Assembly (NCBI RefSeq): GCF_016097555.1
Contig: NC_054704.1
Coordinates: forward strand, 43,617,504-43,681,503
From: Gigantopelta aegis
Taxonomy: Eukaryota; Mollusca; Gastropoda; Neomphalida; Peltospiridae
DNA length: 64,000 bases
Direction: 5' to 3'
Positions 12,655 through 23,008 of this stretch are shown here, in pieces. Positions within the stretch are counted from its first letter, which is position 1, and every line of letters starts with the position of its first letter. The notes under the pieces are model-generated. The model saw only the letters and a list, made by a program, of their open reading frames with translations. It had not been told where the DNA came from and made no database searches. The translations under genes were made by a program, and so were the position numbers.

Positions 12655-13030
12655 GTGAGCCCCGTGATCTAGTGGATAAACTGCTGGACAATCAAGCTGA
12701 CGACAGTGGTTCAAATTCCATCAAAGCTGGATCACACAATCATTCATTTTTTCTCATCTATCACCCTCTGCCTATCATTCTCATTATCTTAATATAAAAA
12801 ACTTTCCAATTTTTCCGACCCTTTCTGTCAGTTTCCTCCAACGCTGTCTTTTGAGCTGTCCACACAATCATCCACCTGTCTCAACTTCCTCCAGTCTCTG
12901 TGTTTCGCTGCACCCACCTGGCATCCTCGTCCTCTACCGCTAATAACGCTGGTCTGACCCACGGCACTATCTAACGACCGCCGGCAGTAGGGGAGCATAA
13001 TAGGTAGTTACAAGTGCCTCTTAACAATGC
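12655..13030 (+). mobile_element. tRNA-derived SINE-like repeat (unit B)
   Basis: Duplicate of 9736-10120 with the same A- and B-box-like segments. Confidence 0.5.
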
Positions 13031-13059
13031 CAGAAGTAACTACTGAACATTTTCCGAAG

Positions 13060-13470
13060 TGGTCAGACTAAGCCCACAGCTAAAAGCTGATGTGAAATGA
13101 CAGGTGTGTGGAACGGATAGCCACAAGAGACAAGCACCTGTCGCGGTTGGAGAGACAAGGACTGGGATATGGAGGTGGACAGCGAAAGAAGTTGAAAGAT
13201 AGGAGTTGCCAGATCAGGAAGAAATGAGATGGAATTCAAAGGAGTAAAAAAGAAAGGGGCAATGGGGGAGAAGAAAAAAAAAAGAGAAAAAAAAGCACTC
13301 TTATAAAATGTGATTCCCAAATACGACGGGATATTGTTCCCTAAAATACAATTTGGGTCTTTTATTGCCTCCACGAAGTTATGTAATTTAGTCATCAGTA
13401 CTACTGAGTTTTCTAAATCCTGATTGGCTCTATTAGAGAAGGTGATTTGCTTCAAGATAATTTAGAACCT
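13060..13470. other. Purine-rich segment after the duplication
   Basis: On the plus strand this is rich in GGAG and GAAAG and ends in an A/G tract (13263-13300). Its complement resembles in composition the CT-rich body of the SINE-like repeat at 9.8-10.1 kb. The 130-codon minus-strand open frame has a low-complexity SLSLST stretch and no domain I recognise. Confidence 0.35.
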
Positions 13471-13479
13471 GAACGACAA

Positions 13480-14460
13480 CCCGTTATCCACGATCAAGAC
13501 CGTATCTCTGCACAATGCTGAGTCGAATGGATATTTGGCAAAATAATGGTTGATTCCATGAATCTCTATCTGGTGATTTGTCTGTAGAACAGCCAGTCCC
13601 GAGAAGATCCTTTACTGGATAACGCATCATTAAAGCTGCCTTCACCTTTCAAAAGAGGACTGCCACTCCCAGACTAGTTTACTAAATAAACAAATGGCTT
13701 GGTTAAGTCCCATTTAAATAAATATAACTGTGATGATATCATGATTTCGCGTAAGGTGAGCATATCCTGCTCCATATGTCTACCATAAAACGTTATGAAT
13801 GCCTTCATGAGTCCCCGGACATCATAACCCTGATTGAGCAACGTCTGTGCCAATATGATATGACATTGTTTGAAATTTGCATACAGTGAATATGTCCTAA
13901 GGTATCTTACAAGATATGTAGACATCAAAAGCTGAAGGAGAAATAAAGATAAAATTGACCGCTGGAAAGTTAAAGTCATCCCTTTTGCCATACATCTTAG
14001 TTTGGAGACCAGTGTCGCTTTGATTCTCTGTGCATAGATCAAGGTATGAAACTGATTTAATACCTTCAGATATTTCTTTTATTTCTAAATCAATGGAAGG
14101 TAATCTGTAATCTTGCTATTATTGAATGATATAAGATCACCAATATAGCGGAACGTTAAGTTAAAGGTTTTAGCTATATTCCTTTTGTTTTGATTTAACC
14201 AGATTAGTCCGAAGTTGTGATTCATATGCCTAGAGAGACAAATCGGCGAATAGTGGAGCAGAGTTGGTAATCATGGGGATTCCTATTTCCTGTCTATATG
14301 TCCTAGCCCTAAATTGTTAGTGAGGAAGTCCAGAATATCACATAGGTTTATCTCGGTAGAGTTTAGTCTGGATTCACTCTCGGTCTTCAAGAATTGCCTA
14401 GATAGTTGTGTATTTATATCTTCGTTCACCGATATTTGTAATAATTTCCCCGTTGTTTAA
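13480..14460 (-). mobile_element. Penelope-like reverse transcriptase remnant
   Basis: On the minus strand, pieces in order match an abundant invertebrate reverse transcriptase type. First comes RRYKY, then GIPM...NSAPLFADLSL...AYESQL (about 14245-14310). Next is a catalytic-strand region around FRYI (about 14124-14155), then LVRYLRTYSLYANFKQC and FITFYGRHMEQ (within 13674-14042). Such proteins are usually placed with Penelope-like elements; assignment to the Naiad-type branch is a guess. The copy is decayed. Its 3' part is related to a second fragment near 54.6-55.07 kb. Confidence 0.6.
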
Positions 14461-14816
14461 TGAATGGGGATGGTTATGCATAATATTGAAAAATCAAAAG
14501 TTTTAATATAAGATAACTTTGATTTGGATTGAGAGTGGATGATTACAAGTAAATCTTTAGAATTATTGAAAATCTATATTTAATTAATACCACTTGTCTC
14601 AAAAACGTTTTGAAAATAACTAAAACGGCCGTCCTTGATAAGTGATTAGAATAATGGTTAGTCTTTGAGACAGGGATTTGTTGATGCACCTTCTCTACCC
14701 CGCGATGTATCTCACCGTGTGTCGATTCTTATGACGTTTTGGAATCAATACAGAAGATGAATGGACATGTCTTCTGATTTTAAGTTCACGCTAATGTATA
14801 AAGGACACATTCTGTA

Positions 14817-15245
14817 GTTGATCTTTAAAGAGACTACCCTGTGTTTACTGCCATTGCTGCCACAGAGATCTTTCAGCGACTATGGATACAAATTAAATAC
14901 ATGTTTCTACATAAAATATCAGTTTCTGTATATTCAATGTGTTTCTAATCATCCTAAGGTTTGTACCAAGTCAAAATGTATTTTATTTATTTTTGATATC
15001 TACAGAATTATTCAGCGGCCAATTCCTGTTTGGTCTATTTGAAAAGATTAGGACGATCAGAAACACAATGCGCGCGCTGCAACAGCTTGCACTGGATGTA
15101 CACATAAAACACATTAACCATGACCACCAGGAACACATTACATACACAGACACTGATGTGCTAAACGAATATCTATATAATATATAATTTTAATTATTAC
15201 AAACTTTATTAGTAGGAAACATCTTATAATGGAGGCAAACCCAAA
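14817..15245. mobile_element. Diverged Kolobok-like MITE with internal insert
   Basis: Contains the ACATAAAATATCAG..CTGTATATTCAATGTGTTTCT block shared with the elements at 57.2 and 59.5 kb, and mirrored ends that are now degenerate (TTTAAAGAGACTACCCTG at left). At 15066-15130 it carries a separate module, GCGCTGCAACAGCTTGCACT, also found near 35.4 kb and in the tRNA-Asn array. Confidence 0.5.
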
Positions 15246-15316
15246 ACAATCCATCTTTATAACATATACCACAGTGTACAGATTAATGTAAATTGAGGTA
15301 TAGTGATTATCGTTTT

Positions 15317-15475
15317 AAAGGGACATACCCTAGTTTTTAAACACTAAGGTGTGTTTTTGACTATTATAGCCGTTTCTCATAATTGAAATCATACTTTACT
15401 TAGATTGCATGGTTTAGATTATTCATTTCCGTACATTCGAAGTGTTTTTGGTCACACTGGTGTTTTTAATATCAC
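15317..15475 (+). mobile_element. Kolobok-like MITE fragment
   Basis: Begins right after TTAA (15313-15316) with AGGGACATACCCTAGTTTTT and aligns with the minus strand of 1-267. It stops where a SINE head begins at 15476, so the SINE interrupted or replaced its right part. Confidence 0.6.
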
Positions 15476-15683
15476 GGGGCGGACGTAACCCAATGGTAAA
15501 GCGCTCACTTGCTACGCAGTCGATCTGGGATCAACCCCCGTCGGTGGACCCATTGGGCTATTTCTCGCTCCAGCCAGTGCACCACGACTGGTATATCAAA
15601 GGCCGTGGTATGTGTTATCCTGTCTGTGGGATGGTGCCTATAAAAGATCCATTGCTGCTAATCGAAAAGAGTAGCCCATGAAG
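15476..15683 (+). mobile_element. SINE, head A, tail missing
   Basis: The tRNA-like head (ACGTAACCCAATGGTAAAGC, B-box-like GGGATCAACCCC) is followed by the shared core: GCTCCAGCCAGTGCACCACG, then GGCCGTGGTATGTGTTATCC, then TAAAAGATCC, then AGTAGCCCATG. It ends before either known tail. Confidence 0.85.
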
Positions 15684-15766
15684 TTTACACATATGACCTA
15701 ATTTTAGTATTAATATTACATATGGATTAAGACCACAAGTTTTTCATGGGTTCTATTTACTAATGA

Positions 15767-16083
15767 CATGTTTTATTTAACGACGCAATCAACACATTTT
15801 ATTTACGGTCATATGGCGTCAGACATATGGGTAAGGACCACATAAATATTGGGAGAGGGAACCCGCTGTCGCCACTTCATGGGCTACTCTTTTCGATTAG
15901 CAGCAAGGGATCTTTTATATGCACCATCCCACAGACAGGGTAGTACATACCACGGCCTTTGATATACCAGTTGTGGTGCACTGGCTGGAACGAGAAATAG
16001 CCCAATGGGCCCACCGATAGGGATCGATCCCACACCGACCGCGCATCGAGCGAACGCTGTACCACTGGGCTACGTCCCGCCCC
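15767..16083 (-). mobile_element. Full-length SINE, head A with tail 1
   Basis: On the minus strand it has the complete head A with A- and B-box-like segments and the shared core. Tail 1 follows (GACGCCATATGACCGTAAAT... GCGTCGTTAAATAAAAC). About 317 bp. It faces the SINE at 15476-15683, making an inverted pair. Confidence 0.9.
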
Positions 16084-16397
16084 TGGGTTCCGTTTACATA
16101 CCTCTCTCTGATTAAGAAATTTAAGCTGATATATTACAAGCATGTCGAGGGTAACAATATATCACAATTTAACATGTTCAGTGACTAATTGCAATGCTGT
16201 TTGTAGGGATACTGAGCCAAACGTTTGGCCACTTGTTCAACATAATCTGCCTTTGTCTCACAAACTTATTAAAGTTATATTGTCAGTTTAAAAATATATC
16301 TTGAGGAAATTGGTTTTTTCAACAGTGGCGATTTTATTTTCTAAAAGTTTATCGTCTGCTATTTTAGTTTCTGCTTTCACTCTTGTTATTTTTCACT
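16084..16397. other. Intergenic stretch
   Basis: No gene or repeat recognised. Confidence 0.4.
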
Positions 16398-16542
16398 CTC
16401 TATCTATAACAATGTATCTAGCGTCTCTGGTTATATTTAATTACTCTATCTATAACAATGTATCTAGCGTCTCTGGTTATATTTAATTACTCTATCTATA
16501 ACAATGTATCTAGCGTCTCTGGTTATATTTAATTACTCTATC
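16398..16542. repeat. 46-bp minisatellite, 3.15 perfect copies
   Basis: Unit CTCTATCTATAACAATGTAT... CTGGTTATATTTAATTA starts at 16398, 16444 and 16490 with no visible differences between copies, so it expanded recently. Confidence 0.93.
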
Positions 16543-16570
16543 GGGTCTGGGTAGGGGAGTCTGACCCTTA

Positions 16571-17042
16571 GGTCTCACTACACAGATCACTTCCGGGTGA
16601 CAGTTCATTCATCACGGTCCACTATAGTTCCTAATTGTGACACATGTTATGGTTCACATATTCACTTCTAGGAAATGGTGAAGAATTAAAACAATATGTA
16701 TGTTTAATGGTAAGCCTTCTGGCTGTATTTTGCCCATGTCATTTTGTATTATTGTGCATCGACCTTTTGGGACATGGGTATATAGCGCAAGTGACAGCCG
16801 GAGTGAATCGGTTAATGAACCACCTGTTCGGACCGGTACTACAGCCAGATGCGGTCAAATAGCAAAAAACTGAGACGGAAATGTTCTCAATTTTGGAGTG
16901 GAAATAAATGCTTATATAATGTATGTTCGCAATGGTGTATGTTGTTAGTGCCAACGAGAACCCGTTCTATGGGCAATCTTCGCTTGAAGTTGGGCAGTTT
17001 AACATGGGTTTCAATGGCAGATGACATCTGTGTAGTGAGACC
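16571..17042. mobile_element. PIF/Harbinger-type MITE, 472 bp
   Basis: Ends are inverted repeats, GGTCTCACTACACAGAT at the left and ATCTGTGTAGTGAGACC at the right. The flanks are TTA (16568-16570 and 17043-17045). A 3-bp TWA duplication is the PIF/Harbinger signature. No transposase is present. Related ends occur at 52.76 kb and a decayed relative at 54.43-55.17 kb. Confidence 0.75.
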
Positions 17043-17045
17043 TTA

Positions 17046-18180
17046 GATTACCCTCGTTTTTAATGTTTTTATTTATTTATTTTTTATTTGCCACCTTTTT
17101 CTACTTTCGACTGATGGGTATAGATCTGCAGAGCTAAAACATTCACCTATGCTAATAAACGTCTCCTATTTATTACTAATAACCTAAGGACGTTGAAAAC
17201 AGTGGCGATCTTGGTTCAAAGATGTTAAATGTTTATTATTATGTTATTTATTAGATTATTTTATAAGCATAAACATAGCTTCTATTGAGAAACAAAATTG
17301 GTCCTTTTAGAAGAAATAAAATATGAAAATGTTTGAGTTCAATCAGTATTAAATACGTGTTGCATTTTCTTGGAATCATATTTCTGCGGGGTTTTTCTTC
17401 ATCATATATGATGTCACATGACATGGCATGCCTGATCTGATATTTGAACAACCCAGTTGTCACACGAAAGAGCCATTTAAAACAACAAAAATCACTCAGT
17501 AACAAGAAATACAAACCAAGTTAAGAAATGCACTTTTAACAGTTCATGGATTTCATTCACCGAAACATTATATTATAGTGCTACTTTCCACTGAACAACT
17601 TCGAGTATTACTGTCATAAAAAGTTGTGTGCGAAAAGCTGGTGATTGTCAACGTAGCGACAGGGTCCCCGTTGCACCATTTGTTCGCCACTTTAGAAGCA
17701 GGTAGCCGCGATTGATGGGCCCAGTGATAAATTACCCACCATGACAAATGAGTAACCAACTTTTATTTGTGTCTGTTAGAAAGGCGTTTAATAACGGATT
17801 ACTCTTTCATGCAAATCTCCCGCAATTAGATTTCACGCTGGTCGGATTATAATATACATCAATTCTCGTGGCTGTTTTTTTTTTTTTTTTTTTTCATTTG
17901 TGGCAGCTGAAGTTCAGATAGGATGTTCACCTATGGTTAGAAAGCAAATTAAACAACAGAAATAGCAGTAGCAATAACAACATCAACTACGACAACGACG
18001 ACGATGACAACAACAACATGGAAATGGAATATTTGTTAAACCACACCACACTACACAGTTTAATGTACAGCCAGTTGGTGTTTTGACACTTAGTCGATAA
18101 CACTTAGTCGATGAAAGAGACATACAGACAGACAGACATACAGACAGACATACAGAAGAGATCTAAATAAGGGGATACAG
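17046..18180. other. Intergenic stretch
   Basis: Contains an 18-base T run (about 17876-17893) and an imperfect (CAGA)n patch at 18120-18160. No coding or RNA gene recognised. Confidence 0.4.
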
Positions 18181-18182
18181 AC

Positions 18183-18184
<2 letters not shown>

Positions 18185-18268
<84 letters not shown>

Positions 18269-18314
18269 AGAGAGAGAGAGAGAGACAGGAGAGAGACAGG
18301 AGAGAGAGAGAGAG
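18185..18314. repeat. (GA)n microsatellite
   Basis: Nearly uninterrupted GA for about 80 bases, then an interrupted continuation. Confidence 0.97.
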
Positions 18315-18432
18315 AACTACAAAGAGTTGAGTTTTGAAACATGAATTAGAAAAAAGTCTGATAGAAAAAAAGAAACAACGATGAATTTTACAAATGGTCT
18401 AATGAGAGAGAAGAACGAGTTTATTTTATCAA

Positions 18433-18735
18433 CAATGCATAGCCCAGTGGTAAAGCGCTCGCATGATGAGCGGTCGGTTTAGGATCGATCCCCGTCGGTG
18501 GGCCCATTGTGCTATTTTTCGTTCCAGCCAGTGCACCACGACTGGTATATCAAAGGCCGTGGTATGTGCTACCCTGCCTGTGGGATGGTGTATATAAAAG
18601 ATCCCTTGCTACTAATGGAAAAATATAGCGGGTTTTCTGTCTTAGACTATATGTCAAAATTACCAAATGTTTGACATCCAATAACCGATGATTAACAAAT
18701 CAATGTGCTCTAGTGGTGTCGTTAAAAAAACAACT
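18433..18735 (+). mobile_element. Full-length SINE, head A with tail 2
   Basis: Head A (TAGCCCAGTGGTAAAGCGCT, GGATCGATCCCC), the shared core, then tail 2 (TTTGACATCCAATAACCGAT ... CTCTAGTGGTGTCGTTAAA). This is the same head as 15767-16083 with the other tail. Confidence 0.9.
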
Positions 18736-18739
18736 TCTT

Positions 18740-19344
18740 CTCAATGTGCATTTTCTCAGATTGAGCAGCACAAAACCGACGTTTAAATATCAATTCTAGT
18801 TGGGCCGAAGAAATCCAACGAAATATACGGGGGCTGACCCTGCGAACTTTCACACTTAAAGCGGACGCTTTAATAGTAGTAATTCTAGTACAACGTTTAA
18901 TTCTGCTCCAGATATTTTTAAAGTGTCATGGTGCATACTGAGTGAAATGCACGCATAAGAGAACCTTTTCTTTTAAACTGTCCATATGAACCTAAGAGAT
19001 TGTGTGACTTTACTTTGAAGATCAGGTATAGGGTGTTCGATAAACAGGGGAAATTCGCTGAATCACACGGCGAAAGTTAAAATATTGCAACCCACTGAGA
19101 ACGAAGGCTGTACCAACAGTCATAACGGAACAGGTAGTCAAAATATCTTACCATGCGTGACGACCTTTAGCTTCGTTCTTCCCATGTCCCATATTGCACG
19201 TCAATATTTATCCGTTACTTGGCTTTTTAATGTCAAAGTGACAATCGAATTGTGAGAATGGCGAACTGTACCTTATGGGTGTCGCAGCAAATTAATCTGT
19301 CACGTTCATATTTATTTTGTCTTCTCTTCCACTTGTCATATTTG

Positions 19345-19350
<6 letters not shown>
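18740..19350. other. Intergenic stretch
   Basis: No supported gene. Open frames that run into the following (CT)n tract are products of the tract. Confidence 0.4.
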
Positions 19351-19407
<57 letters not shown>

Positions 19408-19418
19408 CCTCCCTCCCT

Positions 19419-19512
<94 letters not shown>

Positions 19513-19515
19513 CTC
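19351..19515. repeat. (CT)n with internal (CCCT)n
   Basis: CT units are interrupted by CTCCCTCCCTCCCTCCC near 19402-19422. It yields long Ser-Leu and Arg-Glu open frames that are not genes. Confidence 0.98.
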
Positions 19516-19933
19516 CATCACCCTCTGTCTTTCTCCTCCCTTGCTCCAAAGTTCCCATGGCATTCCACCTCATGTCACTGTCCCCTCAATGGATTTTCTG
19601 GATCCGCTACTGATTTGAGAACAGAGCTCTCCATCAATTCTTGTTCTGCACATTGTGCGCAAAATATTCTCTTTTAGTTGTAGTTCTCTTAATTTATCAC
19701 ACATCTACTTAGTAACTAAGTCAGCAAATGTTGTCCAGTTTTATCATCGACGTTTTGTATTGATCACTAGGGTATTGGTAATGGGGAAGATGGTAAGTAG
19801 AATAATAAAATGTAGGATGCCGTGGGAAAACAACGCAACAAACATAATAACAATACCAAAACAACAACACTGCACAATTTGAAGTCACATTTTTACTGCT
19901 ACATTTTTACTTCTCCAACAGTAACATCGGGGC

Positions 19934-20036
19934 CCCGTTTTACGAAGCGATCTTAGCGCTAAGATCACCTTAAGTGTATAGTTACCGTATGCAGTTCTAA
20001 GGCGATCTTAGCGCTAAGATCGCTTCGTAAAACGGG
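19934..20036. mobile_element. 103-bp fold-back element with nested palindromes
   Basis: The outer arms CCCGTTTTACGAAGCGATCT and their mirror CGCTTCGTAAAACGGG enclose the core. Each arm also contains the perfect 18-bp palindrome GATCTTAGCGCTAAGATC. This is a hairpin MITE; superfamily not determinable. Confidence 0.75.
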
Positions 20037-20506
20037 ATCCACCTGGAGAAGCTCATGCAAATATATATGATATATTTTACAGTCCTATTTGTTTTTAAAG
20101 CTCAAAGCATGATGCACTTAAAATGAAGGTAACACTCGTAAAAGGTAAGGATATTGCCCTTGAGCCATTTGGTTTCTGGCGTGGCACTTTAAAACCGTGG
20201 CAGTATCAAGGCGGTCCATATATTGCCATTGGGCGTACACTGGGTCATTCCAGTTCAATACTGCAGTCGTGAATGGTTGCCATAGTGTCAAAGCTTGAAG
20301 CCTGAGACTGCACAAGGTGTTGGAGGAGCTTGTCGAAATGCTTGCGAGTTATTTAAAGACAGTGCAAGAATGTATAACAATGTTCTGATGCTGTTTTAAT
20401 AGACACTGACGAATCCGAGGTCACCCGCTGTTCCAGTTCGGCGCTGGGTGCCGAAAGAAGAAACATCGTACTAATTATTGTTATCGCATTATCGCCAAAC
20501 TCCGGC
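20037..20506. other. Intergenic stretch
   Basis: Fairly GC-balanced, but I recognise no domain in either strand's short open frames. Confidence 0.35.
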
Positions 20507-20521
20507 TTGTTCCGGAATCTA

Positions 20522-20919
20522 ACCGGCCTCGGTGGCGTCGTGGCAGGCCATCGGTCTACAGGCTGGTAGGTACTGGGTTCGGATCCCAGTCGAGGCATGG
20601 GATTTTTAATCCAGATACCGACTCCAAACCCTGAGTGAGTGCTCCGCAAGGCTCAATGGGTAGGTGTAAACCACTTGCACCGACCAGTGATCCATAACTG
20701 GTTCAACAAATTCCATGGTTTGTGCTATCCTGCCTGTGGGAAGCGCAAATAAAAGATCCCTTGCTGCCTGTCGTAAAAAAGAGTAGCCTATGTGGCGACA
20801 GCGGGTTTCGTCTAAAAAAAACAGTGTCAGAATGACCATATGTTTGACGTCCAATAGCCGATGATAAGATAAAAAATCAATGTGCTCTAGTGGCGTCGTT
20901 AAATAAAACACACTTTACT
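20522..20919 (+). mobile_element. Full-length SINE, head B with tail 2
   Basis: Head B is a different tRNA-like region (CCTCGGTGGCGTCGTGG and B-box GGGTTCGGATCCC). It is followed by an extra spacer (CCGACTCCAAACCCTGAG), the shared core and tail 2. An exact 15-bp target duplication TTGTTCCGGAATCTA lies at 20507-20521 and 20920-20934, so the element is intact and fairly recent. Confidence 0.93.
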
Positions 20920-20934
20920 TTGTTCCGGAATCTA

Positions 20935-21090
20935 CGTCTATTATAGTTTAGTTTGTTTCAGCCACGAATACAGTAAACGTTTGGAACAAGCACATTTTTT
21001 CAAGAGTGGGTAATTGGTAAGAAAGGTCTAAATTGTTTATGTTCAGAGGTTTGTGGTATTTAAATATCTTATTAACCAATACATATTTTT
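20935..21090. other. Short spacer before LINE fragment
   Basis: AT-rich; nothing recognised. Confidence 0.4.
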
Positions 21091-21746
21091 AACTTGGCAA
21101 GATGATAAGGGCGGTGCGGTTGCGAACAAGGTTCATTCTGTTAAGCCAGTCCTGGGAGAGTAGCAGTCCTCCTACAGGCGGTGCAGGAAGGATGAAGTAG
21201 TCTTGTGCCGTGCCCGCATCGTCCATATAATTATATTTGACGCATTCATTTATTTTAAAGAGGTCCCTCCTCCTCAGTGTGAACATTGTCAGTTAACATC
21301 GACTGTGCGCCACATGTTGATGGAGTATAATCATCTGAAGCCAACGAGAAACGATAATATTTGGCAGCAAAAATATTTTAGAATCTTTTAGTCAACCCAG
21401 AATTAATTTTAAAGTTTTTAAAACACTTTAAGTTCTATACAAAGTTTTAAAATATACTTACCTTGATATTTGTATTGTATTATACTTTTTCCCACCGCTC
21501 TTTACACTGTGGTTTTACATAATTATATAAATTTTATTCTTAATGCAAATAATATGTCCCTACACTTACCTTTTCTGACACCTTGAATTTTTATAATGAT
21601 ATTGATCATCACCATTGTTTGTTTGCATTACCATAGTTTGACACCCAATAGCCGATGTATTTTTCGTGCTGGGGTGTGTTAAACATTCATTCATTCATTC
21701 CCAATAGCCGATGTGTATTGTTGAGCTGGGGTGTCGTTAAACATTC
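21091..21746 (+). mobile_element. LINE 3' end: ORF2 C-terminus plus 3' UTR tail
   Basis: Plus-strand translation in neighbouring frames reads WQDDKGGAVANKVHSVKP, then RKDEVVLCRARI, then PPPQCEHCQLTSTVRHML. This is the C-terminal zinc-binding region of Jockey/I-type LINE ORF2 (RRDEVVLARLRIGH, then PPxCxxCxxxLTVxHILxEC). A roughly 250-bp AT-rich 3' UTR follows, ending TTTGACACCCAATAGCCGAT... GTGTTAAACATTC with (ATTC)n. The tail end is itself partly repeated (21680-21746). It is interrupted by the solo LTR at 21747. Tail 2 of the SINEs is clearly related to this end. Confidence 0.75.
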
Positions 21747-23003
21747 TGTGACGGTACATGCTCTTAAATTTGTTTCGCCTGTGGCGATTTTAATTGTGTT
21801 AGAGGGCCGTGTGCAGTTTAATTGCACTTAAGCCCAGATGGGCAACTTGTTACGTAATACTTCTGCGCGACGGTCTTCGATCGGTACGCCTAATACACAC
21901 CCAGCCAGGTGCGGAGGCCATGTGGCTAGTAGTTACGTAATATCTCCGGTAGTGCTGTTTATGGCCAGGAGATTGCTCGCGGTTGGCGACAGCCAGACTG
22001 ACGATCAGAGAGAAATATACCAACTATAGTAGATGTAGAATATGAGATGATACGTGAGGTACCGCCTTGTACCCCCAGGCAAAATCCTGATTTATAATAA
22101 ATAGCTAGTGTTTTAGAGATATCGAGGAGAACGAATAGGAAGGCTCCGAGGGAACGTTAGTCCGTTTGGACTTTGGTAAATATCATTTCTGCTCTGTGTA
22201 TAACCTTGATGTGATTGATGTGACTTTAAATATTTTAATACTGTATTATACCAATATTCTTTAGACAGTGTCTTCGGTCATCTGACGAAGTAAATCGTAG
22301 ACTTTTAGTTTTAACATTATACGAGTATTTGGTAATATAAAGCTTAGCCAGTCATCCTAGACGACCTGGGTAAACTGTGGGTTATTGTCTTTATTGTGAT
22401 AAGTATTAATTCTGTGTTACAAGGTTACTGAATGAGTAGTTAGGGTTAATTAAAAATTAACCCGTTAGGAATAGAGCTGTAATTCCTTTATTAATTAAGT
22501 TCCCCTGGAAGCGTTCCTAAATTATCACACGTAACTGAACGAGTAGTAAGGGTTAATTAAAAATTAACCAGTTTGGAATGGTGTTGTAATTCCTTTATTA
22601 ATTAACTTCTCCTGGAAACGTTTCTCAATTATCACACGTGTGGGTGTGGTGTAACGGTGAAGTGATTCGCATATTGTGTAACCAGACACCTAGAGATTAA
22701 CTAATTAAGTGATCAGTTCTGGGTTGTTATTATTGCTGTTATTAATTAACTACTACGGCTGTACATTTGTCAGCGTAGATTAATACAGATTCCAAAGTGT
22801 ATTGTGTTTTTGTTGTGTTTCTAGAGAACTAACGTGCTATAATTATATATACTATATAAGATCTATCTCTGATCATACCTAGAGACGAGCCATACTAGGG
22901 TTTAACAGACTGTTACAGAGAGATCTAATAGATATACAGTTAGGAGAGATATTTTGATAATCGTGTTTTATTCAGTTACGGGAATTATAGAATCCCCGTG
23001 ACA
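21747..23003. mobile_element. Solo LTR, 1257 bp, probably Ty3/gypsy type
   Basis: Begins TGTGACGG and ends CCGTGACA, with the 5-bp flanking repeat CATTC (21742-21746 and 23004-23008). Inside, a segment of about 107 bp (GGGTTAATTAAAAATTAACC ... AATTATCACACGT) is present twice in tandem at about 22430-22640. No internal region remains, as expected after recombination between two LTRs. It landed in the (ATTC)n tail of a LINE copy. Confidence 0.75.
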
Positions 23004-23008
23004 CATTC

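Larger units (their letters stand above)
10126..13037. repeat. Tandem duplication, unit B (2.91 kb)
   Basis: Second copy of 7204-10125 in the same order and orientation. The junction between units is AGAAGT/GTGAAAAATG. Beyond 13037 the sequence is unrelated to the start of the unit. Confidence 0.95.

Noticed and set aside
15877-16143. Recurring open frames with SFQPVHHNWYIKGRGMYYPV or MGYSFRLAARDLLY
   Set aside because: They are translations of the SINE core in either direction and recur wherever the SINE occurs. SINEs do not code for protein.
16398-16542. CRISPR-like direct repeats
   Set aside because: The repeats are contiguous without spacers, and the DNA is animal. It is a minisatellite.
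18433-18510. tRNA-like sequences at SINE heads
   Set aside because: A and B boxes are present, but a standard cloverleaf with anticodon stem cannot be drawn convincingly and each continues into a SINE core. They are not annotated as tRNA genes.
19252-19677. Long Ser-Leu and Arg-Glu open frames over (CT)n and (GA)n tracts (also 25336-25698 and 32375-32946)
   Set aside because: They are translations of dinucleotide repeats, open on both strands, with no flanking coding signal.
21838-22029. 63-codon frame at 21838-22029
   Set aside because: It lies wholly inside the solo LTR and has no recognisable motif.
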